This document shows, in pieces, positions 35,430-45,100 of a DNA stretch of 64,000 nt. Position numbers and translations under genes: made by a program. The notes under the pieces are model-generated. The model had not been told where the DNA came from. It saw nothing but the letters and a program-made list of their open reading frames with translations, and made no database searches. Source of the stretch: JAFCUW01 sp049897565 (GTDB lineage: Bacteria; Pseudomonadota; Gammaproteobacteria; Burkholderiales; Burkholderiaceae_D). The stretch is taken from positions 62,001 to 126,000 of the forward strand of contig NZ_JAFCWM010000010.1 in assembly GCF_049897565.1 (NCBI RefSeq). The letters run 5' to 3'. The first letter of the stretch is position 1. Each line of letters begins with the position of its first letter.

Positions 35430-36518
35430 ATGAACGTGCTGATGATAGGGGCTGGCAACGCGGGCTGCGCATTGGCTGCCGTGCTGGCGCAGGATGATCA
35501 CCGCGTCGCGCTGCTCAAGACGTCGCATGCGCTGCACGACGAACATTTCGAGCGCATCGCCGCCAGCGGCCGCATCGAGGTCGTCAGCAATCCCGACGGC
35601 GGCGAGCGCAGCACGGCGCCGCTGGCGCTGGCCACGCGCGACGTCGCCGCCGCATTCGACGTCACGCCCGACCTGGTGATGATCACCACCCAAACCAGCT
35701 GCCACGCCGACGTCGCGCGCCTGATCGGGCCCTGGCTGCAGCCGCACCAGCTGGTGCTGCTGGCGCCCGGTTACCTCGGCGCCTGCTACTTCCTGCCGTA
35801 CCAGGCGCGGGTGCCGTTCCTGCTCGCCGAAGGCGAGAGCCTTCCCTACGACGCCCGCCTGCTGGCGCCCGGCGTCGTCAACATCCTCTACCGCAACACC
35901 CGCAACGCGCTGGCGTTCCTGCCGCGCGCCCGCAGCGCCGAGGGCCTGGCGTTGGCCGCGCGTTTCTTCCCCACTTACGTTGCGGTGCGCACCAATCTGG
36001 TCGAATCGGCCATGCACAATCCGAACCTGGTGGTGCACACGCTGGGCACCTTGCTGTCGGCCAGCCGCATCGAGTTTTCCAAGGGCGAGTTCTGGATGTA
36101 CCGCGAGGCGTTCACGCCGTCGGTGCTCGCGCTGCTGGCGCGGCTTGACGCCGAAAAAAACGCCGTCATCGCCGCCACTGGTGGCACGCCGTCGCCGTAT
36201 TTCGACGAATGCCGCTTCCGCAACGAGCCTGACCTGACCGTGCCGGCGCTGGAGGTATTTCGCCGCTACGCCCGCGAGGGCGGACCGAAGGGGCCTTCGA
36301 CGATGCAAACGCGCTTCATCACCGAAGACGTGCCGATGGGGCTGGGGCTGCTGGCGTCGATCGGCCGCTTGATGGGCGTGGCCACGCCGGTGGCCGAAGC
36401 GCTGATCGTCGTCGCCGGCGGCCTGCTCGGACGCGATTTCGGCGCCGAGTCGCGCACCCTTGCCAGGCTCGGCTTGTCCGGCAGCGCCGACGCGTTCAGG
36501 CGCGCCATCAACGGTTAA
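35430..36518 (+). CDS. Octopine/nopaline dehydrogenase family NAD(P)-binding protein
   Basis: From the ATG at 35430, preceded by GGAGGAG, the product has 362 residues. The N-terminal Rossmann motif is IGAGNAGCALAAVLA (6-20). The C-terminal octopine-dehydrogenase domain contains NPNLVVHTLGTLL with the family's catalytic His at 203. Opine dehydrogenases reductively condense an amino acid with a 2-oxo acid; relatives such as staphylopine dehydrogenase make metallophores. No NAS-like or nicotianamine-type partner gene is seen here. It is followed after 11 bases by an adenylate-forming enzyme gene, so the two probably form an operon with a linked reaction, which is inference. Confidence 0.85.
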   Translation: MNVLMIGAGNAGCALAAVLAQDDHRVALLKTSHALHDEHFERIAASGRIEVVSNPDGGERSTAPLALATRDVAAAFDVTPDLVMITTQTSCHADVARLIGPWLQPHQLVLLAPGYLGACYFLPYQARVPFLLAEGESLPYDARLLAPGVVNILYRNTRNALAFLPRARSAEGLALAARFFPTYVAVRTNLVESAMHNPNLVVHTLGTLLSASRIEFSKGEFWMYREAFTPSVLALLARLDAEKNAVIAATGGTPSPYFDECRFRNEPDLTVPALEVFRRYAREGGPKGPSTMQTRFITEDVPMGLGLLASIGRLMGVATPVAEALIVVAGGLLGRDFGAESRTLARLGLSGSADAFRRAING

Positions 36519-36529
36519 GGGCGAACGCC

Positions 36530-37840
36530 ATGGGCTTCCAGGATCGCCTGCTGCGTTGCTACTACGCCAGTCGCGCTTGGGTGCCGGCGCGCTGGCTGTA
36601 CCACCCGGACTACTTTCACGTGCGCAAGCTGCTGGCCGCCGATCCGCAGCGGCGCCGCGCCGCGGCCGAACACCGGCTGCGCCACGTGCTTGCCAGCGCG
36701 GCCGTGCATGTGCCGTTCTACCGCCGCAGCGTGCGCCTTAGCGCCGCCGAGCTGGCGCACGAGGCGCCGTGCGAGCTGCTGCAGCGCTTTCCCTACCTGG
36801 AAAAGGCGCAGGTGATGGCGTGCCAGCACGACTTCCTCGACGAGCGCGCCGACACCCTCCGGCTCCACTACGCCACCAGCGGCGGCTCGTCGGGGCAGGG
36901 CATCGGCCTGTGGCGCAGCAAGCGGCTGGCCGACATCGAAAAAGCCTTTTTTGCCCACGAATGGGGACAGTTCGGTTTTAGCGCCGACAAGGCGCGCATT
37001 TTGCGCATCGGCGCCGACGCGCGCCGGCTCGCGCATCAGGGACCGGTGCGGGTGGTCGGCAACCGCCTGATGCTCTCGCCTTACCACCTGACGCCACGCC
37101 ACCGCGGCGACATCGTCGCCGCCATCGCGCGCTTCCGGCCGCGCTACATCCACGCCTATCCGAGTTCGGCGGCGGCGCTGGCCGAGATGATCGATCCGGC
37201 CGCGCTCGATCTACAGGTGCGCGCCGTGCTGCTGGCGTCCGAGCCGGCCACGCGCCAGCAGCTCGCCACCATCGGCGCGCGCTTCGCCTGCCCGGTGTCG
37301 GTCTGCTACGGCCTGGCCGAGCGCACCAGCCTGGCGTTTGCCGGCCACCGCGACGGCATTACCGGCCCGTACCGCTTCGAGCCGCTGTACGCGCTGCATG
37401 AAAACCGCGACGCCGGCGAGCGCAGCGAAATCGTCGGCACCTCGCTGTGGAACGACCTGATGCCGCTGATCCGCTATTGCAGCGACGACTTCGGCGCCAT
37501 CGGCGCCGACGGCGTGTGCGTCTCGATCGACGGGCGCCGCCAGCAGTTCCTGGTGGCGCGCGACGGCACCCGCATCCCCGGCCTGTCGATCGTCATCGAC
37601 GAAGCGACCTGGGACTTCGTGCGGCTGTACCAGGTGCGCCAGCGGGTCGCCGGCGCGATCACGCTGTGCGTCGTGGCGCGCTACCGGCGCCTGTCGGAGC
37701 AGCAGAAACGCTTTGTGCTCGACGCCCAGCTGCGCCGCTGGGGCGGCTGGTTCGACATCGCCATCGAGGAAGCCGACGACATTGCGCTGGCGCCGAACGG
37801 CAAGCGCCAGCTGGTGGTCAGTGAATTGGGGAGTGCGTGA
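36530..37840 (+). CDS. PaaK/CapK-like adenylate-forming enzyme (CoF synthetase type)
   Basis: The 436-residue protein resembles the phenylacetate-CoA ligase/coenzyme F390 synthetase branch of ANL enzymes. The nucleotide-binding loop is YATSGGSSGQGIG (114-126); IHAYPSSAAALAEM and CYGLAERTSLAF are the A5-like segments, and a small C-terminal lobe ends in GKRQLVVSELGSA. It has no carrier-protein domain and no signal peptide. It likely activates a carboxylate with ATP, but the substrate is unknown. It starts 11 bases after the opine-dehydrogenase-like gene and runs convergent to glnE. Confidence 0.8.
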   Translation: MGFQDRLLRCYYASRAWVPARWLYHPDYFHVRKLLAADPQRRRAAAEHRLRHVLASAAVHVPFYRRSVRLSAAELAHEAPCELLQRFPYLEKAQVMACQHDFLDERADTLRLHYATSGGSSGQGIGLWRSKRLADIEKAFFAHEWGQFGFSADKARILRIGADARRLAHQGPVRVVGNRLMLSPYHLTPRHRGDIVAAIARFRPRYIHAYPSSAAALAEMIDPAALDLQVRAVLLASEPATRQQLATIGARFACPVSVCYGLAERTSLAFAGHRDGITGPYRFEPLYALHENRDAGERSEIVGTSLWNDLMPLIRYCSDDFGAIGADGVCVSIDGRRQQFLVARDGTRIPGLSIVIDEATWDFVRLYQVRQRVAGAITLCVVARYRRLSEQQKRFVLDAQLRRWGGWFDIAIEEADDIALAPNGKRQLVVSELGSA

Positions 37841-37938
37841 TGCCGTTCGCCGACGTCGTCCACAGACCGTCGTTTCTTGCCATTGGCCGAATCGACTTGC
37901 CGCCTGCCCCGCAACGACGAACTAACAATGGTTCGCCT

Positions 37939-40671
37939 TCACTGCCCGAACATCGCTTTCCACAGCATCACCACCTGCGCCGCGTGTTTCGCCACCAGCG
38001 CCGGCTCGACCCGCGCATTGTCCTGCCCCTGCAGGCGCACCTGGTGCTGCAGCTTGCGCATCGCCCGGTAGGCGTCGCCGACCGCCGCCGCCAGCGCCGC
38101 ATCGATCAGCCCCAGCTCGCCGCACAGCTTGAGCAGCGCGATGTTGCCGGTGTTGGCCGTCAGCTGCGGATACTGGTGCGCATGGCGCAGCACCAGGTAC
38201 TGCACCATGAATTCGATGTCGATCATGCCGCCGGCCTCCTGCTTCAGGTCGAACAGGCCGTCGCGGCTCCGCGATGCCTCGTGCATGCGCGCGCGCATCT
38301 TCAGCACTTCATCGCGCAGCTGAGCGGCCTGGGCGTCGCGGTCCTTGCGCAGCACCTGCTCGCGGATCGCCGCGAAGCGCGCGCCGATGGCGGCGTCGCC
38401 GGCGCAAAAGCGCGCGCGCGTGAGCGCCTGGTGTTCCCACACCCACGCCGAGCTGTCCTGGTAGCGCTCGAACGCGGCCACCGACGACACCAGCATGCCC
38501 GAGGCGCCATCCGGACGCAGCGCCGTGTCGACGTCGAACAGGATGCCGGCCGAGGTGTGCGCCGTCATCCAGGTAATGAAGCGCTGCGCCAGCTTGGCGT
38601 AGTTGCCCGGCCCCTCCTGGTCGTCGTCGTCGAACAGGAAGATGACGTCGAGGTCGGAAATGTAGCCCAGTTCCTTGCCGCCCAGTTTGCCGTAGGCGAT
38701 CACCGCGAACTGCGGCACTGGCCGGTGGCGCGCGGCGATCGTCTCCCACGCCGCCTGGATGGTGGCGTCGACAATCAGATCGGCCAGCGCCGACAGGTAG
38801 TCGGCCAGCCGCTCGACCGTCAGTTCGCCGGCCAGGTCCTGCGCCAGCAGGCCGAACAGCTGCGCGTGGTGGGTCTCGCGCAAGATGTCCATCTGGCGCT
38901 CGGTGTCGCCAGCGGCGCCATCGAGCTGCTCGCGCAGCTGCGCCGCCAGCGCCTGGTAGTCCGGCGTGGCGTCGCGCTGGTGGTCGTCGAGCAGTTCGTC
39001 GAGCAGGATCGGATGCTGCGCCAGGAACGTCGCCGCCCAGCCGCTGGCGTTCATCATGCGGATCACGCGCTCGAGCGTGTGCGGGTATTCGGTCAGCAGC
39101 GACAGGTAGGCCGAGCGGCGCGCAATGGCTTCGAAGAAGTCGAGCAGGCGCCCCAGCGTCGCGCTGTGGCTGCCGACGCCGGCCTCCGTGACGACGCGAA
39201 CGATCAACGGCAGCGCCGCATTGAGCAGCGCCAGCAGGCGCGTGCGGCTCGCCTCGGGCAGCGCCTGCAGCCGCGGCGCCTGCCAGGTGCCCATCACGCG
39301 CTTGGCGGCGCCGGCGGCGTCGTCAAAACCGAGGCTGGCCAAGCGCGCCTCGATCGAGGCGCGGTTGTCGAGGTCGGCGTTGGCGTCGCTCGAGTGCGGA
39401 TTGACGCTGTCGTCGCTCGATTCGCTCTTGTCGCTGAAGATGGCGTCGAACTGGCCGGCGACGAAGGCGCGGTGCGCGGCCAGCTCGGCCAACAGCGCGT
39501 CCACGCTCGGCAGCTTCATCATGCGCGCAATGACCGCGCGGTCAGCGTCGCTGGCCGGCAAGGTATGGGTCTGGGCATCGTCGAGGTATTGCAGGCGGTG
39601 CTCGAGGTTGCGCAGGAACGTGTAGGAGGCGAGCAACTGCAAGGTGGTGTCGGCCGGCAACAGTTCCTTTTCGGCCAGCACGCGCAAGGTGGTGCGGGTC
39701 GAGCGTTCGCGCAGCGCGGCGTCGCGCCCGCCGCGGATCAGCTGGAACACCTGGGCCAAAAATTCGATCTCCCTGATGCCGCCGCGCCCGAGCTTGACGT
39801 TGTTGCTGCGGTCCGGGTGCAGCCGCTCCTGGCGGTCGACCTCGGCGCGGATCTGGCCGTGCATGGTGCGGATGGCGTCGATGACGCCAAAATCGAGGTA
39901 GCGGCGAAACACGAACGGGCGCACGATGGCGTCGAGCGCGGCGATGTCGACCGCTTCGCCCGTCACCGCGCGCGCCTTGACCCAGGCGTAGCGTTCCCAT
40001 TCGCGGCCCTGCACGATCAGGTAGTTTTCCACCATGTTCAGGCTCGCCACCAGCGGCCCGGAGGCGCCGTTCGGCCGCAGCGCCATGTCGACCCGAAACA
40101 CGAAGCCGTCCTCGATCACTTCCGACAGCGCGGCGATCAGTTTCTTGCCCAGGCGAGCGAAAAACTCGTGGTTCGACAGCGCGCGCTGGCCTGCCTGCGC
40201 TTGCGTGTCGCCGTCCTCCGGGTAGACGAAGATCAGGTCGATGTCGGACGAGACGTTCAGTTCGCCGCCACCTTGCTTGCCCATGGCCAACACCATCATC
40301 TGCTGCGGCAGGCCCGATTCGGCGCCCGTCGGCATGCCGTGCAGCGCCACCAGCTCGTCCATCGCGGCAGCCAGCGCGGTGCGGATGGCGAAGTCGGCCA
40401 GCGCCGTCATCGCCGCCACTATTTCGGCCAGGTCGGCCTGGCCGTCGAGGTCGCGGCGGATGATCGCCGCCACCAGCAGGTTGCGCAGGCGCCGCAGCGC
40501 ACGCGGCAGCGGCAGCGCGCCGGCCGCCGCCTCATGCGCCAGCGCCGCGCCAAGATCGAGCCGGTCGAGCGATAATCTGGACAGTTCCTCGACCCGCGCC
40601 GCGCGGCCCGGATCGGCGTCGAGCCAGCGTTGATAGAAGCGCGACGACAGGGCCTGCGAAGTTGGGGGCAT
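37939..40671 (-). CDS. glnE: Bifunctional glutamine synthetase adenylyltransferase/adenylyl-removing enzyme
   Basis: The 910-residue protein has two nucleotidyltransferase domains. The N-terminal one has GGGELNVSSDIDLIF (134-148), which corresponds to the adenylyl-removing half. The C-terminal one has GGKELGYISDLDVIFLF (about 657-672), the adenylylating half. A Ser/Asp-rich linker near residues 412-432 is not part of the classical fold. GlnE adenylylates and deadenylylates glutamine synthetase at a tyrosine, here Tyr400 of GlnA. It is divergent from the YhdP-type gene. A very long open frame on the plus strand across this gene is a shadow. Confidence 0.96.
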   Translation of the reverse strand: MPPTSQALSSRFYQRWLDADPGRAARVEELSRLSLDRLDLGAALAHEAAAGALPLPRALRRLRNLLVAAIIRRDLDGQADLAEIVAAMTALADFAIRTALAAAMDELVALHGMPTGAESGLPQQMMVLAMGKQGGGELNVSSDIDLIFVYPEDGDTQAQAGQRALSNHEFFARLGKKLIAALSEVIEDGFVFRVDMALRPNGASGPLVASLNMVENYLIVQGREWERYAWVKARAVTGEAVDIAALDAIVRPFVFRRYLDFGVIDAIRTMHGQIRAEVDRQERLHPDRSNNVKLGRGGIREIEFLAQVFQLIRGGRDAALRERSTRTTLRVLAEKELLPADTTLQLLASYTFLRNLEHRLQYLDDAQTHTLPASDADRAVIARMMKLPSVDALLAELAAHRAFVAGQFDAIFSDKSESSDDSVNPHSSDANADLDNRASIEARLASLGFDDAAGAAKRVMGTWQAPRLQALPEASRTRLLALLNAALPLIVRVVTEAGVGSHSATLGRLLDFFEAIARRSAYLSLLTEYPHTLERVIRMMNASGWAATFLAQHPILLDELLDDHQRDATPDYQALAAQLREQLDGAAGDTERQMDILRETHHAQLFGLLAQDLAGELTVERLADYLSALADLIVDATIQAAWETIAARHRPVPQFAVIAYGKLGGKELGYISDLDVIFLFDDDDQEGPGNYAKLAQRFITWMTAHTSAGILFDVDTALRPDGASGMLVSSVAAFERYQDSSAWVWEHQALTRARFCAGDAAIGARFAAIREQVLRKDRDAQAAQLRDEVLKMRARMHEASRSRDGLFDLKQEAGGMIDIEFMVQYLVLRHAHQYPQLTANTGNIALLKLCGELGLIDAALAAAVGDAYRAMRKLQHQVRLQGQDNARVEPALVAKHAAQVVMLWKAMFGQ

Positions 40672-40883
40672 GGAATGGTCCGGCAGCGTGAAAAGTGGAG
40701 TTCGGGAAAGCTGCTATGCGGTAGAATTGGGCCGCCCGATCTTCCCCGGTCGGTACGATGGTAAAGGGGCGGCGACGTTGGCGCAAGCGCTGTCGTCCTT
40801 CATGAGGGTTTTACCCGTTTGTTCAACGCGCCGCTGCGTGCACGCGCAGCTGAATTCACCGCAAGCGAGATATTGGTCTGACG

Positions 40884-43800
40884 ATGCACAACCCGGATAC
40901 CGCAGACGTGGCCGCAGTCGCCGGCGTCGCCCCACACCTGCCGCTGGCAGAGCGCTGGCGCCGGGTCCGTGCGGCTTATCGCATCTGCAACCTGGCCTCG
41001 CACCACATTCTCGGCTTCACCGTCAAGCTGGCGCTGCTGTTCTACTTCACGCTGGCGGTCGTGTTCCTGATGGTGCGCTACGCCATCTTGCCAAATATCG
41101 ACTATTACAAGGGCGACATCGAGCGGCTGGCCGGCCGCGCGCTCGGCAACCCGGTGTCGATCGCCCGCATCTACGCCTCTTGGGACGGGCTGCGGCCGAA
41201 CCTGTTCCTCGGCGACGTCGTCGTGCGCGACCCGCAGGGCCGCGCGGCGCTGACGTTGCCGAGCGTGTCGGCCACGCTGGCCTGGTGGAGCCTGCTGGCC
41301 GGCGAGGCGCGCTTCGAAACGCTCGACATCATCCGTCCGACCCTCGACGTGCGGCGCGACGCGCGCGGCAAGCTGACCGTGGCCGGCCTGTCGCTCGACG
41401 GCGCCGGCGGCGGCGCCCCCAACGACTGGCCGCTGCGCCAGCGCCAGATCGTCATCCGCGAAGGCCAGGTGCGCTGGACCGACCAGCTGCGCGGGGCGCC
41501 AGAACTGGCGCTGGCCAACGTCAGCCTGCTGCTGCAAAACACCTGGAATCGCCACCGCATCGCGCTGCACGCCACGCCGCCGGCGTCGCTGGCGCAGCCG
41601 TTCGACCTGCGCGCCGACTTCACCCATCCGCGCTTTGCCGCCAACCGCGCCGACGTCAAGCTGTGGAAAGGCGAGCTGTACGCCGACTTGCGCGAGACCG
41701 ACCTGGCCGGCTGGAAGGCGTACGTCGACTACCCGTTCGAACTGACCCAGGGCAAGGGATCGGTGCGCGCCTGGCTGTCGCTCGACCATGCCAAGCTGGC
41801 CGGCTTTACCGCCGACGTCGCGCTGGCCGGCGTCAAGGCCCGGCTCGGCAAGGACTTGCCGCCGCTCGACCTGGCGCGCGTCAGCGGGCGCCTGTCGGCG
41901 CGCGAGGAGTTCCCGGCCGGCGTCGAAGACGGCACCCCGACCTTCGGCAGCCACGGCCACAGCGTCACGCTGGACAATTTTTCGGTACAGACCGAGGACG
42001 GCCTGACCTTGCCGCCGACCACCATGTCCGAGTCGTTTACGCCGGCGCGCGGCGGGCGGCCGGAAAGATTTGTCGTCAGCGCCCGCGCGCTCGACCTGGC
42101 GATGCTGGCCCAACTGGCCGAGCAACTGCCGATCAGCGCAAACCGGCGCGCGATGCTCGACGACTTCGCCCCGCGCGGCAAGCTGCTCGATTTTTCCGCC
42201 GAATGGGAAGGCCGCTACCCGGCCATCGCCACCTACCGCGTCAAGGGCAAGCTCGACAAGCTCGGCCTGAAGGCCCAGCCGGCCCATCCGGCCCGCGCCA
42301 AAACCGCCACAGCCGAGGCGGTGGCGGCCATGCCGGCCATTCCCGGCTTCGACAACCTGACCGGCACCATCGACGCCAGCGACAAGGGCGGCAGCATCGC
42401 CATCGACGCCGAAAAGCTGGTGCTGCAGCTGCCGACCTGGTTCGCCGATCCGGCGATGCCGTTCGACGCGCTCAAGATGCAGGCGCGCTGGTCGTATCCG
42501 AAGGGCGAGCAGTTGGCGCTGCAGCTGGACTCGATGAGTTTTTCGCAGGGTGCGCTGAAAGGCACCCTGGCCGGCAGCCACCTGATGCCACTAGTGGCGG
42601 GCAAGGGACTCGGCACGGCCGACCTGAACGGCACGCTGACCGGGTTCCAGATCAATACCATCGACCGCTACTTGCCGCTGCAGACCAAGCCAACCCTGCG
42701 CGCCTGGCTGACCGGCGCGCTGCAGGACGGCGTGGCGCAGGACGTCACGGTGCGCTTGCGCGGCGAGCTGGCGCAGTTCCCGTTTCGCGCCGACAGTGCC
42801 GGCGAGCGCGCGCGCGGCGAATTCCGCGTCGCCGGTCACATCGAGAATGGCCAGCTGAACTACACGCCCGGCCATCCGGCCAAGGACGGCAAGTCGCCGC
42901 TGTGGCCGCTCGCCGAGAAGATCAACGGCAGTATCCTGTTCGACCGCACGCGGATGGAAATCAAGGCCGACAGCGCCACCACCGGCGGCGTGGCGCTGTC
43001 GGCCGTCAAGGCGGTGGTGCCGGACCTGGCCTCGCACGACATGCAGCTCGAGATCGACGGCAACGCCGCCGGACCGATGCAGGAATTCCTGCGCTACGTC
43101 GCCGCCAGCCCGGTGCTCGACTGGATCGGCCGCTTCACCGAAGACACCCGGGCGTCGGCCAATGCCCGCCTGGCGCTCAAGCTGCGCATGCCGATGGCGC
43201 ACCTGCACGACACCAAGGTGCAGGGCAGCTTGCAGATGATCAACAACGACGTCGTGCTGTTCGACGACTTGCCGCCGCTGCAGGCGGCGATCGGAAAGAT
43301 CGATTTTACCGAGCGCGGCGTCAGCCTGAACGGCGTCGGCGCCAGCTTCATGGGCGGGCCGCTGGCGCTGACCGGTGGCACCCAGCCCGGCGGCGGCATC
43401 CTGATCAAGCTGGCCGGCGCGATGACCGCCGAAGGCATGCGCAAGGCGTGGCCGGCGCCGGCGATGCAGCGCTTCGGCAGCCACTTCAGCGGCGGCGCCC
43501 GCTACACCGGCTCGGTGGCGGTCAAGGACCGCCAGCTGCAGGTGATGGTCGACTCCACCCTGGCCGGGCTCGGCCTGTCGTTCCCGGCGCCGGCCAGCAA
43601 GCCGGCCGCGTCGGACGCGATGCCGTTGCACTTCGTGCTGACCGGCAGTCCCGTCACCGACAGCGGGCTCGGGCGCGACGACATCCGCGTCTCGCTCGGC
43701 TCGGCCATCGCGGCGCGCTACCAGCGCCAGCGCCAGGGCCGCGGACCGTGGAGCGTGGTGCGCGGCGGCATCGGCGTCAATGTGCCGGCCCCCGAGCCCG

Positions 43801-45080
43801 ACAGCGGCGTGACGGTCAACGTCAACACCAAGGCGCTCAACGTCGACCAGTGGATCGCGCTTGGCAGCGCGATCGCCGGTCCCGGCCCGGCCGTTGCAGC
43901 CGCCGCCGCGGCGCCGGCCGACGCCAGCGCGGCGGTGCCGGCGGCGCCCGGCCTGGCCCAATACGTCGTGCCCGACGTGATGGCCGCGCGCGCTGGTGAA
44001 CTGATCGTGGCCGACCGCAAGCTCGACAACGTCGTGGTCGGCGCCACCCACCAGAAGGGCAGCTGGCAGGCCAACATCGATTCGCGCCAGGCGTCCGGCT
44101 ACGTGACGTGGAACGAGGGGCCGAGCGGGCAGGGACTGGGCAAGGTGACGGCGCGGCTGTCGTCCCTGATCATCCCCGAATCGGCCGCCGCCGACGTCAA
44201 GGACCTGCTCGAGAACAAGAGCGCGACGGCAAGCATTCCCGCGCTCGACATCGTCGCCGAGCGCTTCGAGCTGTTCAACAAGCAGCTGGGCCGGCTCGAC
44301 TTGCAGGCCAGCAACGAGAAAGCGCTGGCCGGGCGCGAGTGGCGCATCAACCGGCTCAGCCTGGCCAATCCGGACGGCGACCTGAAGGCCACCGGCAAGT
44401 GGCTGACCAGGGATGGCAATAGCAACACCAACCTCAATTTCACCATCGACATCGCCGACGCCGGCCGCCTGCTGGACCGCTTCGGCTTTCCCGACACGCT
44501 CAAGCGCGGCAAGGGCAAGCTGTCGGGCGACCTGTCCTGGATGGGGCTGCCGTATTCGCTCGACATCCCGACGCTGTCCGGGCAGATCCAGATGAACGTC
44601 GAAGCGGGCCAGTTCCTCAAGCAGGACCCGGGCGCGGCCAAGCTGCTTGGCGTGCTGAGCCTGCAGGCGCTGCCGCGCCTGCTCAAGCTCGACTTCCACG
44701 ACGTCTTTTCGGAAGGCCTGGCGTTCGACGGCATCAGCGCCAACGCCATCATCACGCGCGGCGTGCTCAAAACCGACAACCTGAAAATGCATGGCGTCGC
44801 CGCCACCGTGCTGATGGACGGCACTGCCGACATCGCCAACGAATCGACCAACCTGCACGTGGTGGTGATCCCCGAATTCAATCTCGGCACCGGCCCGCTG
44901 GTGTATGCGCTGGCGGTCAATCCGGTGGTCGGCATCGGCAGCTTCCTGGCGCAACTGTTCCTGCGCGCACCGATGATGAAGGCGCTGACCTACCACATGC
45001 AAATCATCGGGCCGTGGAAGGCGCCGGTCATTACCAAGCTCGACCGCAACGCGCTGCCGGCGACGGCCACCAACAAGTAA
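40884..45080 (+). CDS. YhdP-family AsmA-like envelope protein
   Basis: The 1398-residue protein has one N-terminal membrane segment (about 45-66, KLALLFYFTLAVVFLMVRYA) and a very long periplasmic part made of beta-rich repeats. This matches the YhdP/TIGR02099 group of AsmA-like proteins, which bridge inner and outer membranes and are implicated in phospholipid transport in E. coli. The C-terminal segment QIIGPWKAPVITKL is typical. A good ribosome site is not evident, but the start agrees with the family N-terminus (MHNPD). It is followed 20 bases later by the nitrilase gene. Confidence 0.9.
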   Translation: MHNPDTADVAAVAGVAPHLPLAERWRRVRAAYRICNLASHHILGFTVKLALLFYFTLAVVFLMVRYAILPNIDYYKGDIERLAGRALGNPVSIARIYASWDGLRPNLFLGDVVVRDPQGRAALTLPSVSATLAWWSLLAGEARFETLDIIRPTLDVRRDARGKLTVAGLSLDGAGGGAPNDWPLRQRQIVIREGQVRWTDQLRGAPELALANVSLLLQNTWNRHRIALHATPPASLAQPFDLRADFTHPRFAANRADVKLWKGELYADLRETDLAGWKAYVDYPFELTQGKGSVRAWLSLDHAKLAGFTADVALAGVKARLGKDLPPLDLARVSGRLSAREEFPAGVEDGTPTFGSHGHSVTLDNFSVQTEDGLTLPPTTMSESFTPARGGRPERFVVSARALDLAMLAQLAEQLPISANRRAMLDDFAPRGKLLDFSAEWEGRYPAIATYRVKGKLDKLGLKAQPAHPARAKTATAEAVAAMPAIPGFDNLTGTIDASDKGGSIAIDAEKLVLQLPTWFADPAMPFDALKMQARWSYPKGEQLALQLDSMSFSQGALKGTLAGSHLMPLVAGKGLGTADLNGTLTGFQINTIDRYLPLQTKPTLRAWLTGALQDGVAQDVTVRLRGELAQFPFRADSAGERARGEFRVAGHIENGQLNYTPGHPAKDGKSPLWPLAEKINGSILFDRTRMEIKADSATTGGVALSAVKAVVPDLASHDMQLEIDGNAAGPMQEFLRYVAASPVLDWIGRFTEDTRASANARLALKLRMPMAHLHDTKVQGSLQMINNDVVLFDDLPPLQAAIGKIDFTERGVSLNGVGASFMGGPLALTGGTQPGGGILIKLAGAMTAEGMRKAWPAPAMQRFGSHFSGGARYTGSVAVKDRQLQVMVDSTLAGLGLSFPAPASKPAASDAMPLHFVLTGSPVTDSGLGRDDIRVSLGSAIAARYQRQRQGRGPWSVVRGGIGVNVPAPEPDSGVTVNVNTKALNVDQWIALGSAIAGPGPAVAAAAAAPADASAAVPAAPGLAQYVVPDVMAARAGELIVADRKLDNVVVGATHQKGSWQANIDSRQASGYVTWNEGPSGQGLGKVTARLSSLIIPESAAADVKDLLENKSATASIPALDIVAERFELFNKQLGRLDLQASNEKALAGREWRINRLSLANPDGDLKATGKWLTRDGNSNTNLNFTIDIADAGRLLDRFGFPDTLKRGKGKLSGDLSWMGLPYSLDIPTLSGQIQMNVEAGQFLKQDPGAAKLLGVLSLQALPRLLKLDFHDVFSEGLAFDGISANAIITRGVLKTDNLKMHGVAATVLMDGTADIANESTNLHVVVIPEFNLGTGPLVYALAVNPVVGIGSFLAQLFLRAPMMKALTYHMQIIGPWKAPVITKLDRNALPATATNK

Positions 45081-45100
45081 GCACACAACAGGAGTAGCGC

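Noticed and set aside
37840..37930. A short frame overlapping the stop of the CoF-synthetase-like gene
   Set aside because: A possible coupled start was considered, but the sequence runs on into the antisense of glnE and resembles no protein.
37837..40575. A 912-codon plus-strand open frame across glnE
   Set aside because: It is antisense to a full-length glnE with conserved motifs; high GC produces long shadow frames. Its composition (rich in Arg, Ala, Gln, Val) is not protein-like.
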